From the NCBI RefSeq assembly GCF_008764295.1, contig NZ_VTQX01000005.1:95523-159522 (forward strand): a DNA stretch of 64,000 bases. Direction: 5' to 3'. Position numbers and translations under genes: made by a program. The notes below the pieces were generated by a model. The model was given only the letters and a program-made list of their open reading frames with translations. It searched no databases and had not been told where the DNA came from. Positions 16,125 to 26,332 of the stretch are shown one piece after another. Within the stretch, counting starts at the first letter, position 1. Every line of letters starts with the position of its first letter. This stretch comes from Bacillus methanolicus. Its GTDB lineage: Bacteria; Bacillota; Bacilli; Bacillales; Cytobacillaceae.

Positions 16125-19100
16125 TTATAGTTTTAAAACATGTCCACCATCGAAGAAAAATAAATAGCGTTCTGCCACTTCTTTTTGCAAAATTTGTTCC
16201 AATGCTTGAGCGTAAAGGTTAAGCTGGACGCGATAACGTTCCTCAAGGATTGGCCTTGCTTGTTCAAAACCACCTTTATAGCGCTCTTGAATCGCGTCCG
16301 TCTTGTAATCGACAAGAACTAAGCCAGCTTCGTCGACAAACGCACAATCGATAATTCCTTGCACAAGAATCGGTTCATTATCACCATTCCAGTTCGGATA
16401 AACAACACTTGAAGGAAAAACAGCGTTGAACGGGATCTCTCTATTTAAGAAAGCTGAGTGCAGCATCCGTTCCCCTAACTCTGTCGTAAAAAACTTGACA
16501 ATTTGTTCGACATCAATCACTTGTTTCTGCTCTTCGGTTAGCAATTCCTTGGCCACCATCTCTTCAAGCTGAGCTATAACGGAGGCAACTGTGATATCCT
16601 CTGCTAAATTGACATGCTGCATCACCATATGCATTGCTGTTCCTCTTTCTGCAGGACTAATCGTTTTTTCCTGCATGAATCGCGGACGATTAAGGATAGG
16701 TTTAGAAAATGAGAGCAAATCTTTTCCACTCTCCTCATCAATCATTTCCCATTGACGTTTCATCTCTGAAACCGACTGCTTCGAACGATGCCTTGCAGCT
16801 TCCTTGAAAGGATATTGCCATGTTAAATTTTTTTCGATCTCTTCCTTCCAGTTTGACTCTATCTCAACAGTAAGCCCTTGATAGACACGCCCCATCAAAT
16901 CATTTTGATCGGTAAGCTCTTCCTTTTCTCTCGCAATTAAATCATTCGCTCTCATAAACTCAATTTTCCAAGTAGAAGGATGCTCATATATTTCGACTGG
17001 TACCGCTTGATCAATGCTTTCACTTCCACGCAATACGTCCGCATCTTTATGCCTAATCAATGCTGGACCAATCCAGTCTAAATAGCTTTTCGCTGCAGCG
17101 CGTTCATACTCCTTTAAAAGCCATGCCTGATTTGACAATGACTTTTCCCAATCGGCAATTTTTTTATCTAATTCTTTTACTGAAGATAATAAAAATAACT
17201 TTTCCTTCGCCCGCGTGAGCGCTACGTAAAGAACTCTCATTTCTTCAGCAAGCATTTCCAGCTTCTTTTTCCTTTTAAAGGCAAGCTGTGGAAGAGAAGG
17301 ATAGGAAATTCGTTTCTTTGCATTGATATACTTTGTCGCAAATCCTAGATCTTTATCAAGCATTTGCGGTTTTCGTAGGTCCATCATATTAAACTGACGC
17401 GCTGTTCCTGCAACAAACACGATGGGAAACTCCAAACCTTTACTGCTATGAATCGTCATGATGCGCACAACATCTTCCTGTTCTCCTAAGGCACGTGCTG
17501 CACCAAGATCATCTCCCCGCTCAGTCATCCTTTCAATAAAGCGAAGAAAGCGGAACAGACCGCGAAACGAAGTATTCTCATATTGTCGAGCTCGATCATA
17601 GAGAGCTCGTAAATTAGCTTGACGCTGTTTTCCCCCAGGGAGCCCACCAACAAAATCGTAAAATTTTGTATCACGATATAATTGCCATATTAACTCAGCT
17701 AGTGCTCCTTGCCGGGCTTTCTTTCTCCAACCTTGTAAACGTTCAACAAAGGGAAGCAATTTTTCTTGGATTTCTTCTGTTCCTTCCGCTGCTCTCTCTT
17801 GACAAAAAGAAACGAGCGCTTCGTAAAAGGAGCCATGCTTTCTTTGAAGGCGCACCTGTGCTAGTTCTTCTTCATTCAAACCAATGATTGGAGAACGGAG
17901 TACCGCTGCTAATGGTATATCTTGATATGGATTATCAATAATTTTTAACAGCGACATCATGATCGAAACCTCAGTCGCCTCAAAATATCCAGTCGAAAGA
18001 TTAGCATATACGGGAATTCCCGCTTCTTTAAACTCTTCAATAATTTGTGGTGCCCATGTCATTGAACGGAGCAAAATCACGATATCACGATATTGGATCG
18101 GCCGAGTCGATTTCGTTTTTCCATTATAAATTTCTTTTCGCTCAGCAACCATATGCTTAATTTTATCAGCCATTATTCGAGCTTCTAATTGTGATTGTTC
18201 CAACTCAACATCATCAAACGGTAGCTCTTCTGGCTCATCACCTTCCGAATCCGCGTCATCTTTGCCTTCCTGTTCAATCAAGAGCCACTCAATTGGATGT
18301 TCGCTTTCTGGATAGCTTGCACCTTGTACGAGCTCCGCTGCTTTATCATACTCAATCTCACCGACTGTTTTCCCCATGAGCTGTTTAAAGAGGAAATTCG
18401 TTCCATCCAACACCTCTTTACGACTGCGGAAGTTGCGCGCTAGATCAATTTTTAATCCCGAGGCTTCTCCATCCGCAGTAAACCGTAGATATTTTCCTAA
18501 AAACAAGTTCGGTTCAGCGAGACGGAAACGATAGATAGACTGTTTCACATCCCCTACCATAAACATATTCCCGCTCTTTTCTCCATCTTTTGTAACGAGC
18601 TGAAGAATGGCCTCTTGAACCATATTTGTATCCTGATACTCATCGACAAAAACCTCTTTAAACTGATTGCGATAAGAAATGGCCGCTTCAGAAGGAAGCA
18701 GTTTCCCTTCTTCCGCCGACAGGATTTGCAGACATAAATGTTCTAAATCAGCAAAATCTACTAATCCCTTTTCCTTCTTCACTTCAGCGAAGCGTGCAGC
18801 AAAGCTTTCCACTAACTGAACGAGAGTGCGAATCTGGGGTGCCATTTCTCTTATATCCCGAATAAAGCTCTCAGGTCTTCTAGAAAACAATTCATCCTTT
18901 ACCGTTTGAACAATTTTTTTCGCCTTATCGCGCAGCTTTTGTGCTCTTTCAAGCAGGTTTTTATCAAACTCATCCCCCCGGCATGTCTTTGCCCTTGAAA
19001 AAGATTCTGCCTGCATTCGCAAGTACAGCTCGTCCCACGATATTTCCTTCGCTGCCAGGAAACTATCAACGATGCGAATATCATCGATGAAATTCTCCGC

Positions 19101-19865
19101 CCTTGGGGAAGGGCCACCAGGCAGCTTTGTTAATTCCAAGCCATTTTCTAAAAGCTCCTTTGCTCCTTTTAACTGCAGCTCGATATCAAATAGGAGCACA
19201 TCGGCAAAGGGCAACTCTTCAATCGTTGTTCCCTCATCTACCTCATACATTTTCTGCAATGATTGCAAATAGGCATGTGGAGAAGGATTGGACTGAGCAA
19301 AATCGTAAATCTCACGGATAATATCCTGGAGGGCAACATCGCTGCGATCATTGGAAAAGGTATCTACCAGTTCAAAAAAGGCTTCATTTTCCTGCTTGCC
19401 ATATTCATCCTCAAAAAGCTCCTCCATCACTTCATCTCTTAACAATTGTACTTCTGTTTCATCAGCAATGCGAAAACCGGGATCAACATCAATTTGATAG
19501 TAATATTTGCGAATGACTTCCAAGCAAAAAGAATGGAGAGTAGAAATGGATGCCCTATTCAGCAAACTAAGCTGTTTACGTAAATGTTTTGAAGAAGGAT
19601 TATCACTAATTGCTTTTTCTAATGCTTCTCCAATTCGATGTCTCATCTCAGCAGCAGAGGCATTCGTAAAGGTTACAACTAATAGCTCGTCCACATCAAT
19701 TGGTTCATCGGTCGAAATGATCTTATTGATCATTCGCTCTACAAGGACTGCCGTCTTCCCTGAACCAGCCGCTGCCGCAACAAGAATATCCTGACCGCTC
19801 GCCCATATTGCCTTCCATTGGTCGTCCGTCCACGTTGCTTCAACCGGTTTAGTTGGTATCTTCAT
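16125..19865 (-). CDS. addA: ATP-dependent helicase/nuclease subunit A (AddA)
   Basis: A 1246-aa UvrD-family helicase-nuclease subunit, the RecBCD counterpart that processes double-strand breaks for recombination. Walker A AAAGSGKT at 31-38, Walker B in VFVDEYQDTN, later helicase motifs MTIHSSKGLEFPIVF and EEMRVLYVALTRAKEKL, and a C-terminal RecB-type nuclease with LVLVDYKTD. It overlaps the upstream addB end by 17 bp. All expected motifs are present. Confidence 0.97.
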   Translation of the reverse strand: MKIPTKPVEATWTDDQWKAIWASGQDILVAAAAGSGKTAVLVERMINKIISTDEPIDVDELLVVTFTNASAAEMRHRIGEALEKAISDNPSSKHLRKQLSLLNRASISTLHSFCLEVIRKYYYQIDVDPGFRIADETEVQLLRDEVMEELFEDEYGKQENEAFFELVDTFSNDRSDVALQDIIREIYDFAQSNPSPHAYLQSLQKMYEVDEGTTIEELPFADVLLFDIELQLKGAKELLENGLELTKLPGGPSPRAENFIDDIRIVDSFLAAKEISWDELYLRMQAESFSRAKTCRGDEFDKNLLERAQKLRDKAKKIVQTVKDELFSRRPESFIRDIREMAPQIRTLVQLVESFAARFAEVKKEKGLVDFADLEHLCLQILSAEEGKLLPSEAAISYRNQFKEVFVDEYQDTNMVQEAILQLVTKDGEKSGNMFMVGDVKQSIYRFRLAEPNLFLGKYLRFTADGEASGLKIDLARNFRSRKEVLDGTNFLFKQLMGKTVGEIEYDKAAELVQGASYPESEHPIEWLLIEQEGKDDADSEGDEPEELPFDDVELEQSQLEARIMADKIKHMVAERKEIYNGKTKSTRPIQYRDIVILLRSMTWAPQIIEEFKEAGIPVYANLSTGYFEATEVSIMMSLLKIIDNPYQDIPLAAVLRSPIIGLNEEELAQVRLQRKHGSFYEALVSFCQERAAEGTEEIQEKLLPFVERLQGWRKKARQGALAELIWQLYRDTKFYDFVGGLPGGKQRQANLRALYDRARQYENTSFRGLFRFLRFIERMTERGDDLGAARALGEQEDVVRIMTIHSSKGLEFPIVFVAGTARQFNMMDLRKPQMLDKDLGFATKYINAKKRISYPSLPQLAFKRKKKLEMLAEEMRVLYVALTRAKEKLFLLSSVKELDKKIADWEKSLSNQAWLLKEYERAAAKSYLDWIGPALIRHKDADVLRGSESIDQAVPVEIYEHPSTWKIEFMRANDLIAREKEELTDQNDLMGRVYQGLTVEIESNWKEEIEKNLTWQYPFKEAARHRSKQSVSEMKRQWEMIDEESGKDLLSFSKPILNRPRFMQEKTISPAERGTAMHMVMQHVNLAEDITVASVIAQLEEMVAKELLTEEQKQVIDVEQIVKFFTTELGERMLHSAFLNREIPFNAVFPSSVVYPNWNGDNEPILVQGIIDCAFVDEAGLVLVDYKTDAIQERYKGGFEQARPILEERYRVQLNLYAQALEQILQKEVAERYLFFFDGGHVLKL

Positions 19866-22800
19866 CGATTTCCTCCTCCTGTCTCATCATCTGTAAAATT
19901 TCCTCTTTTGGATAGGACGATAGTTTGCGATAGTCATTCGCTTCTAACGATTCATCGAATTGACAAACCGATTTAAAGGAGCAAAACGTACAAGGCTTGC
20001 GATCCTTTAGTTTATAGGGAGCAATTTTTACATCCCCACCTGCGATTGCATTTCCTGTTTTCACGTAATACTTGCGAACAAAGCGTCTGAGCTGATCAAA
20101 CTCCTCATGGCTCGCCACCTTTGAACGCTTCGTAAGTGTTCCGTCTTTTTTTAACCCTGCTGTAACGATAGCAGAATCACCTGTATCGACAGTTCTATCC
20201 ATCAAACGAATAATCTTTTCTTCGCCTAGCAATAGACCATTCATTTTGAATTTTTTAAACAACTGGTTATCAAGCTCGTCCAAAGTGAGCATTTTGCTCG
20301 TGTTGACGATCGGGTTGTGGACGTGAAAATAAAGGACTCCAGCCGGAACAGCCTCTTTACCAATTAACGTTTTGGAATTCGCTACAACAATATCGAGATA
20401 GGTTAACATTTGCAATGCTAATCCGTAGTATACTTCATTTAAATTGACATCTTTTGCACTTGATTTATAATCCATTATTCTTAAGTATACTCCGTTTTCA
20501 TCCTCAGCCTTATCAATACGATCAATTCGACCAATAAGCTCCATCTTTGTTCCATTTCTTAAGGAAAATTTCAACGGCGGCAATTTTTGCTTTGGTCCAA
20601 AACCAAGCTCGAGACCGACAGGTGCAAAACCGCTCGCTTTCGCATGCTCTTGCAAGACGAGCGAGGCTCTCTTTATTATCTCTGCTAATTTTCTTTTTAT
20701 ATAATGATGGCGATTTGAGCTTAATAATATTTCATGCTGCAGTTTCGGGGCTAAAAGTTCAACAGCTTCCTTTGCAAGCTGTTCGATTTCCAACTGTGTC
20801 ATCCGCTCCCATGATTTTTCACTTACCATTACTGTTTCGACAATATATTTTAGGGCGCCATGAAATAATTCCCCAATATCTGGCGCCTCCAAACGAAAGA
20901 CCTGTCTCTCTCTAAGCTTCAGGCCATGTTTGGCAAAATGGGAAAACGGACAGGCAGAAAACAGCTCCATCCGTGACACACTGCCTTGAATCACTTCAGA
21001 ATATAGCTCCTTACTCGTATCTTCAGAGAGTTGCGTCGATTCATTTTTGTAATTCAAGCTCTGCAGTACCTTTTTAGCTCGCTCCCTCCACTTTATATTC
21101 CCTATATAATAGTTATAGACATCCCACCAAATATCATAAATAGGATAGCCTCGCTTTTGCTGCTGAAGTTGTCCAGTCAACAAAGACAGGCCTGTCTCTT
21201 CATGGGAAATATAGTCTTTTTGTTCCAGCTCAGGAAGCTCGGAAATTTCTTGAATATAGTGTTGTGACTGAATGTTAGGGAATATTTCCAGCAATCTATT
21301 AATATATAAAGAAGGCATTAATGCCTTTCCATCATCATTGGCCAAAGGATAGCTCACAAATAGGCGTTCAGATGCTGTTGTCAGAGCATTATACGCAAGA
21401 AATTCTTCATCTAACAATCTTTTTCGACTACTCGGAGCAATCGCAATTCCCTTTACAGCTAACCGCTCTCTTTCCTCATCTGCAATCAGCCCTTCCTCAG
21501 AAAATTTGGCCGGTAGAACTCCGTCATTCAATCCGATGACAAAAGCAGCCTTGATCTCGGTTAATCTCGATTTCTCAAGATCTGCTACTAACACTTGATC
21601 GATAGACGGCGGTACAAGAGAGAATCGAAGTGATTCCAGCCCCGCATCAAGAATCGTGGCAAACTTCTTCAAAGAAACCTCTTCCTCCCCTAGCATTTCC
21701 ACAAATTGATCGAGAAGATCAACTATTCCGTTCCACGCCTGGTCATGCTCCCGGGATCGGACTAAATTTCCAGCCTCTTCTTCTTGTAATTTCCAATTTT
21801 CCAACTTCGTCGGAATATGAAGCTCCTCTAAAAAGTAATATAGTGCTGCGCATAGTTCTCTTCCTGTTTCCGCTTTGGCGAATCTCTTTGCCAATCGTTG
21901 AATTGGTGTGGAGATCATCTTCCTTAACTCATTGAGTTCCTCTTCTTTTTCTTTTTCCGCATCAGTCTGAGCAAAGGTTTCCAGCTCTAATCCTTTAAAT
22001 CGACGGTATGTCCAACGTTCCTTTTGCGTCCAACTCTTACCTTGAATCCCATGTTCCAACACATAATTTTCCAGTTGATCCATTTGTGCTCGCAGATTAG
22101 ACACATCGCTTTTTTCTGGGAAAAGAAGCTCCGTTTTAACTGCTCGAAAGACAGGCTCATATCTCCAAAAACCGTTAATCACTTCAAGAGTTGAGCGGAT
22201 AAGCTCGATTAGCGGATGATTTAACATTGTTCTTTTTTGGTCAATAAAGACAGGAATATCATAGTCTGTAAATATATTTTCAATTAGATCATAATATTCT
22301 TGCCCATTTCTTAGCAAAATGGCAATATCACGGTAACGATAATTTTCTTCTCTCGCAAGTTTACGAATGGCTCGTGCTATGCCCTCTACTTCCGCTCTTC
22401 GATTAACAGCCTGTGCCAAATGTACCAGCGGCGTCCCCTCAAACGAAACAGTCGGCCTCTGCTCAAAAAAAGATTCTAAGTGTTTTAAAGAATCATGTGT
22501 CAATCTAAACTGCTCTTGGAATAGAATTTCCTCTACATGCACCCCTTCCACTTTTGCCATTTCGTAGAGAGTCTGACACGTCTCCCCTGCCATACGAAAA
22601 AGATGAAGCTCATCAGGAGCTTCATGATGATATGGCCGATCTAATGTTAAAGCAATGGTCATATCCTTACTATGCTTCATTAACTGTTCTATGATCATGT
22701 ATTCTTGCGGCGTAAAGCTATAGAAGCCATCGATATAAATCGTTGCATTTTGTAAATATGCGGAGGAAGCAATCTGCTCTCCTAATAAGCGTAAATAGTC

Positions 22801-23343
22801 CTCTGAATCTATATATTTATTTAACAATGCATCTTCAAATGCTTCGTAAATAATTTCTAAATCATGAAGTTTATCCTTAAGAACTTTTTCACTTGCATCA
22901 TTTGCTGATAAGTGCTGTTCTGCTATATCTTCTGGTTTAATCAAATAGCGTTTAAATTCGGTTAACAGTTTTTCCAGTTGCTCAATAAATCCTGTTTTAT
23001 CAGCCGCTTTTTCAAATAATGTTAACTGCTCTTTTTTATCCTCGATTATTTTTCGAATCAACATACTGACACCGACGCTATTAATATGATAACGGCTTAT
23101 CCCACCAGTCTCTTGAAGAATTCGCCAAGCTAATCGCGAAAAGCTATAAACTTGCGTTCGGATCATTCCACCTAAATGAGATGTCGATATTAATTTATAT
23201 TCTGATAGAAATGTCATTTGTTCAGGTACTAAATAAATGATCGGGTCTCCATTTGGCTCATACTTCATTTTTTCCTGCATCTCGTTTATACAGAAAGTTG
23301 TTTTCCCTGTTCCAGCTCTACCTATTAACATTCTGATAGACAT
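19849..23343 (-). CDS. addB: ATP-dependent helicase/nuclease subunit B (AddB)
   Basis: A 1164-aa partner of AddA. N-terminal nucleotide-binding loop GRAGTGKTTF at 8-17; C-terminal nuclease with RIMDYKSSAKD. The iron-sulfur cysteines are present: one in FSACPFSHF and three in CTFCSFKSVC, the arrangement that closes the nuclease domain in AddB. Start ATG after GGGAGG. First gene of the addBA operon. Confidence 0.97.
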   Translation of the reverse strand: MSIRMLIGRAGTGKTTFCINEMQEKMKYEPNGDPIIYLVPEQMTFLSEYKLISTSHLGGMIRTQVYSFSRLAWRILQETGGISRYHINSVGVSMLIRKIIEDKKEQLTLFEKAADKTGFIEQLEKLLTEFKRYLIKPEDIAEQHLSANDASEKVLKDKLHDLEIIYEAFEDALLNKYIDSEDYLRLLGEQIASSAYLQNATIYIDGFYSFTPQEYMIIEQLMKHSKDMTIALTLDRPYHHEAPDELHLFRMAGETCQTLYEMAKVEGVHVEEILFQEQFRLTHDSLKHLESFFEQRPTVSFEGTPLVHLAQAVNRRAEVEGIARAIRKLAREENYRYRDIAILLRNGQEYYDLIENIFTDYDIPVFIDQKRTMLNHPLIELIRSTLEVINGFWRYEPVFRAVKTELLFPEKSDVSNLRAQMDQLENYVLEHGIQGKSWTQKERWTYRRFKGLELETFAQTDAEKEKEEELNELRKMISTPIQRLAKRFAKAETGRELCAALYYFLEELHIPTKLENWKLQEEEAGNLVRSREHDQAWNGIVDLLDQFVEMLGEEEVSLKKFATILDAGLESLRFSLVPPSIDQVLVADLEKSRLTEIKAAFVIGLNDGVLPAKFSEEGLIADEERERLAVKGIAIAPSSRKRLLDEEFLAYNALTTASERLFVSYPLANDDGKALMPSLYINRLLEIFPNIQSQHYIQEISELPELEQKDYISHEETGLSLLTGQLQQQKRGYPIYDIWWDVYNYYIGNIKWRERAKKVLQSLNYKNESTQLSEDTSKELYSEVIQGSVSRMELFSACPFSHFAKHGLKLRERQVFRLEAPDIGELFHGALKYIVETVMVSEKSWERMTQLEIEQLAKEAVELLAPKLQHEILLSSNRHHYIKRKLAEIIKRASLVLQEHAKASGFAPVGLELGFGPKQKLPPLKFSLRNGTKMELIGRIDRIDKAEDENGVYLRIMDYKSSAKDVNLNEVYYGLALQMLTYLDIVVANSKTLIGKEAVPAGVLYFHVHNPIVNTSKMLTLDELDNQLFKKFKMNGLLLGEEKIIRLMDRTVDTGDSAIVTAGLKKDGTLTKRSKVASHEEFDQLRRFVRKYYVKTGNAIAGGDVKIAPYKLKDRKPCTFCSFKSVCQFDESLEANDYRKLSSYPKEEILQMMRQEEEIDEDTN

Positions 23344-23674
23344 TTCTTAACCTCCCAAAAAAAGCCTTACTCTACCATTTCACTACTGAAGACTACTCAC
23401 ATCTTACCATAAAACAAAGGATTATTTCGGCTTGAAACCCTGACATTTTTTTCATAAATTCAGAGAGCCTATTCCGTATTTTTGCAGGGAGAAACAGATT
23501 GTGCACACGATTCGCTTTTTCCACTTCTTTACCTTCCTTATTGGAGCTCTAGTACCTTGCAATAACAAAAAAAAACTCCATTTTTTAGTCAACGTAACAA
23601 AACTTAAAAAGAGAGATTTTTTTATTTACATGCGCGATAACTACTATAAGTATTTGAATTCTAGCGATGTTTAT
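23344..23674. other. Noncoding gap between addB and ywbE
   Basis: AT-rich, about 330 bp. A 61-codon + strand frame from 23501 exists but has Lys/Phe-rich composition and no family resemblance, so I treat the stretch as noncoding. It probably holds the addB promoter. Confidence 0.4.
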
Positions 23675-23878
23675 TTAGTCGCTTAGCTTCACTTTCTTTA
23701 CCCTTCCTACCTGTCCATCCACTAATCGAACTTTAATCCCGTGTGGATGATAGGAGGAATTAGTCAGAATATCCTTTACCGTTCCTTTTGTTAATATTCC
23801 TGTCCGTTGATCTTTCTTTAGAACGATTTCAACTTCCAGTCCTGCACTAATTTCTTTGCGATAACAGCCCTCTGTCAT
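23675..23878 (-). CDS. ywbE: YwbE family protein (DUF2196)
   Basis: A 67-aa protein. The core GLEVEIVLKKDQRTGILTKG, DILTNSSYHPHGIKVRL and GQVGRVKKV matches YwbE/DUF2196, a small beta-barrel-like family of unknown function. Start ATG 23878 after GAGGTG; an in-frame GTG upstream overlaps that site. Confidence 0.88.
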   Translation of the reverse strand: MTEGCYRKEISAGLEVEIVLKKDQRTGILTKGTVKDILTNSSYHPHGIKVRLVDGQVGRVKKVKLSD

Positions 23879-24074
23879 TGTACTAAGCACCTCGTTTGTC
23901 CTCTTTCATTGTTAAGCATACTACTAATCATATTATGAAAGGAATTTAAAATCCAATTTAAACAGAGCTAATCTGCTACCATTCGAAATAGAACTATAAA
24001 TTTGCAAATCATTTCTTCCATTAACGCGTCACAACATAATACTAGGTAAATTACTTTCCATTATTATAAAAAAA

Positions 24075-24373
24075 GTGCATTCGAACAAAGAATATTTATC
24101 ATTTTCACAAAAGTTAGCCATTTACATTGAGGAATATCCTCCAGATTATAAAAGAAAAGCCAAAATTCATGATCCCTCTGTCGAGAAGCGCCGGAAGATC
24201 ATCGACCAATATTCAATCCCTGGCTCCGAATTCCGGCCTCGAATCAGAATTTGGAGATTTTAAAAGAGGCAGAATACTGGGTTAATAATGAAACCCTAAT
24301 ACATGAGGACAATTTGTGGAAAATCAATGCTGGCTTGTTTTCCTTACTTATAACGAAACCGCACAGTCTTTAA
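24075..24373 (+). pseudogene. Possible frameshifted small gene
   Basis: A 62-codon frame (24075-24263; FSQKLAIYIEEYPPDYKRKA then DPSVEKRRKIIDQYSIPG) has protein-like composition. Near 24230-24240 an overlapping frame takes over and reads ILKEAEYWVNNETLIHED on to a stop at 24371-24373. Together they suggest one ~95-residue gene with a frameshift. There is no ribosome site and I do not recognise the family. The remainder of 23891-24450 has no other feature I can support. Confidence 0.25.
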
Positions 24374-24450
24374 TTTAATAAAACGTCCTTTCCTCATACA
24401 ACTTACCGAAACGTCCACTGTAGCATATGGTGGAATAGGTGGTGATTATT

Positions 24451-25608
24451 GTGAAAATTCGATTGAAATTAACAGCAATATTGCTAACCATTACCGGAAT
24501 CTTTGTGGCCAGCAATATTTATACATTAATCCCGATTTACGAAAATGTTTCGCAAACTTTGCAAATTAATGAAAATCACGCTGTTCTTGCCGGGAGCCTA
24601 TTTTCCCTCTTTTATGCGATTGGACTCCTTTATTTCGGTCCTGCTTCTGACCAATTTGGGCGACGAAATATCATCATTACCGGGATGTTTGCTTCCGTTT
24701 TCTCAACTCTCATGGTCGGGATGGCAGAAGGAGCAATCGATCTATATGTTGCCCGTTCTCTTCAAGGTTTAACACTTGGAAGTTTTGCTCCAGCAGCTTT
24801 TGCCTTAGCATTTGACCTCTACTCAGAAAGAAAAAGAACTCTGCTCCTCGTCTTTATTAATACCGGCTTTCTGCTCGCTGGGATCATCGGCCAATTGCTC
24901 AGTTCAACCATTGCTACTTTTTCAGTTTGGAACGCTGTCTATTATTTTTATGCGATTTGCTATTTTATTCTCTTTTTATGCTGTGTACTGATTCTCCCAG
25001 CATCTAAACTACCATTACGTGAAAAACGTTCCACCCTATCCATCATGGCTTCACTTCTTAAAGATACAACCATTCTTAAATGCTATGGGATCACCTTCAC
25101 CATATTGTTTTCTTTCGTTTCACTTTATGATGCAATCGGTCGTTTTCTCAGCGGGTCACCTGAGCAGCTTTTTCATCTTCGAGCAGTGGGACTAACAGGA
25201 GCGATTTTATCCTTGTTTACAGGAAGAATGATTGAGAAATTTAGTGTGGAAAGGACACTATTTACAGGGGTTTCCATCGGTATATGCAGCTTGATTGCAA
25301 TGAGCATTTTTCACAACCTCATTGCTCTCATGCTTTTATCGATACTATTTGTTGCCTCGATTTCTCTTCTCATTCCCACGATCATTACATTGATTGGCAA
25401 TTTAGGAGGCAGCCATCGAGCAAAAGCACTCACTCTTTATTCCTTTATTCTTTTAACAGGAGCTAGTATTGCTTCACCAGTTGTTTTGCTGCTAAATTTC
25501 CAGCATATCCTTCTCTTACTTATTGGACTATTCTTAATGAATCTTATGCTTGGAATCCTTCTAACACAAGAATTAGGGCAAAGGCAAAGTGCAAAATTGA
25601 ATGGGTGA
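24451..25608 (+). CDS. MFS transporter
   Basis: A 385-aa major facilitator protein with about 12 hydrophobic helices. The loop 2-3 signature is present as GPASDQFGRRNIIITG, and helix 4 contains ARSLQGLTLGS. Start taken as GTG 24451, 8 bp after AGGTGG, rather than an in-frame GTG inside that site. It resembles multidrug or metabolite exporters of the AraJ/YtbD-like type; substrate unknown. Single gene with a terminator at 25709. Confidence 0.88.
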   Translation: MKIRLKLTAILLTITGIFVASNIYTLIPIYENVSQTLQINENHAVLAGSLFSLFYAIGLLYFGPASDQFGRRNIIITGMFASVFSTLMVGMAEGAIDLYVARSLQGLTLGSFAPAAFALAFDLYSERKRTLLLVFINTGFLLAGIIGQLLSSTIATFSVWNAVYYFYAICYFILFLCCVLILPASKLPLREKRSTLSIMASLLKDTTILKCYGITFTILFSFVSLYDAIGRFLSGSPEQLFHLRAVGLTGAILSLFTGRMIEKFSVERTLFTGVSIGICSLIAMSIFHNLIALMLLSILFVASISLLIPTIITLIGNLGGSHRAKALTLYSFILLTGASIASPVVLLLNFQHILLLLIGLFLMNLMLGILLTQELGQRQSAKLNG

Positions 25609-25708
25609 AAAGAAAAGGAATTGAGCATTCTTATCGATAAAATAAACCCAAACGAACTGAGCCAAAAAACATTTTATCATTGTTTAGTAAAACAAAACGA
25701 TAAGAAAG

Positions 25709-25733
25709 ACGATGCCTCAAAAGCATCGCTTTT
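25709..25733 (+). terminator. Terminator after MFS gene
   Basis: Stem CGATGC / GCATCG with loop CTCAAAA followed by CTTTTA. Moderate strength. Confidence 0.65.
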
Positions 25734-25756
25734 AGGGGTATCTCTATTTTAATTCC

Positions 25757-26240
25757 CTCTATGATTGGAGCGGAGGGCGGCGCTTTTCGCGGATAGGGTC
25801 GAGCCGCTTCCCTCGCTCGCTTAGTCCAGGCTCTCGACTTTCCCTCCTTTTTTGAGGAGATTGAAAAGGTTTTCAGCGGTTTTTTTGCAGAATTTCTAGA
25901 GTTGCTGTCCTCCGTTCTGTTGAGGTGGAAAGCAAATGGCGTTGGTTCGGACAATTTGTTTCATATTGGCGATATTGATCGAATTGAACTTTTACCGCTC
26001 TCATTTGTTCCCGTCAGTTGAATTGGGTGCTTATTCGAACTGGAGCCCTTCACACTTCCCCAGTTCTATCCGTTTATCCCTCTTATTCGGACAAGAACCG
26101 TTCTCATTTCACTCTTTCTGTCCGAATACTAAATCTACTAGTCAGAGAATGGATAACTCTCTGCCATTTCTACTGACTTTTTCAGTGTCCTCCCGCTTTT
26201 CCTGCAGAAGTCACTACCTTCCGTTTCCCTTTTTATCCAC
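25757..26240. repeat. Hairpin-rich noncoding block
   Basis: A gene-free block with several inverted repeats: a GC-richer nested element (GGAGGG...CCCTCC enclosing GTCGAG...CTCGAC, about 25770-25850); GAACTGG...CCAGTTC (about 26037-26066); TATTCGGACA...TGTCCGAATA (about 26090-26135); and an imperfect AGTCAG...CTGACT (about 26140-26180). The phrase ACCG[CT]TCTCATTT occurs twice, suggesting degenerate tandem units. Open frames on both strands are biased shadows of the repeats. Confidence 0.55.
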
Positions 26241-26271
26241 TATTAAATAACCAAAAACTTCACAAAAGAAA

Positions 26272-26317
26272 AAGCTGTTATCAAAAAATCGTTTCAAACG
26301 ACCTTTTGACACAGCTT
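26272..26317 (-). terminator. Terminator after signal peptidase gene
   Basis: Long imperfect stem AAGCTGTGTCAAAAGG...TTTTTTGATAACAGCTT on the minus strand, with TTTCTTTT following. Confidence 0.75.
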
Positions 26318-26332
26318 CATTTGTCGCATATT

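Noticed and set aside
23501..23686. Plus-strand frame of 61 codons
   Set aside because: Lys/Phe-rich, weak start context and overlaps the ywbE end on the other strand.
25631..25954. Minus-strand open frame of 107 codons and a plus-strand frame 25936-26250
   Set aside because: Both run through inverted repeats, have no ribosome site and skewed composition; treated as shadows of repeats.
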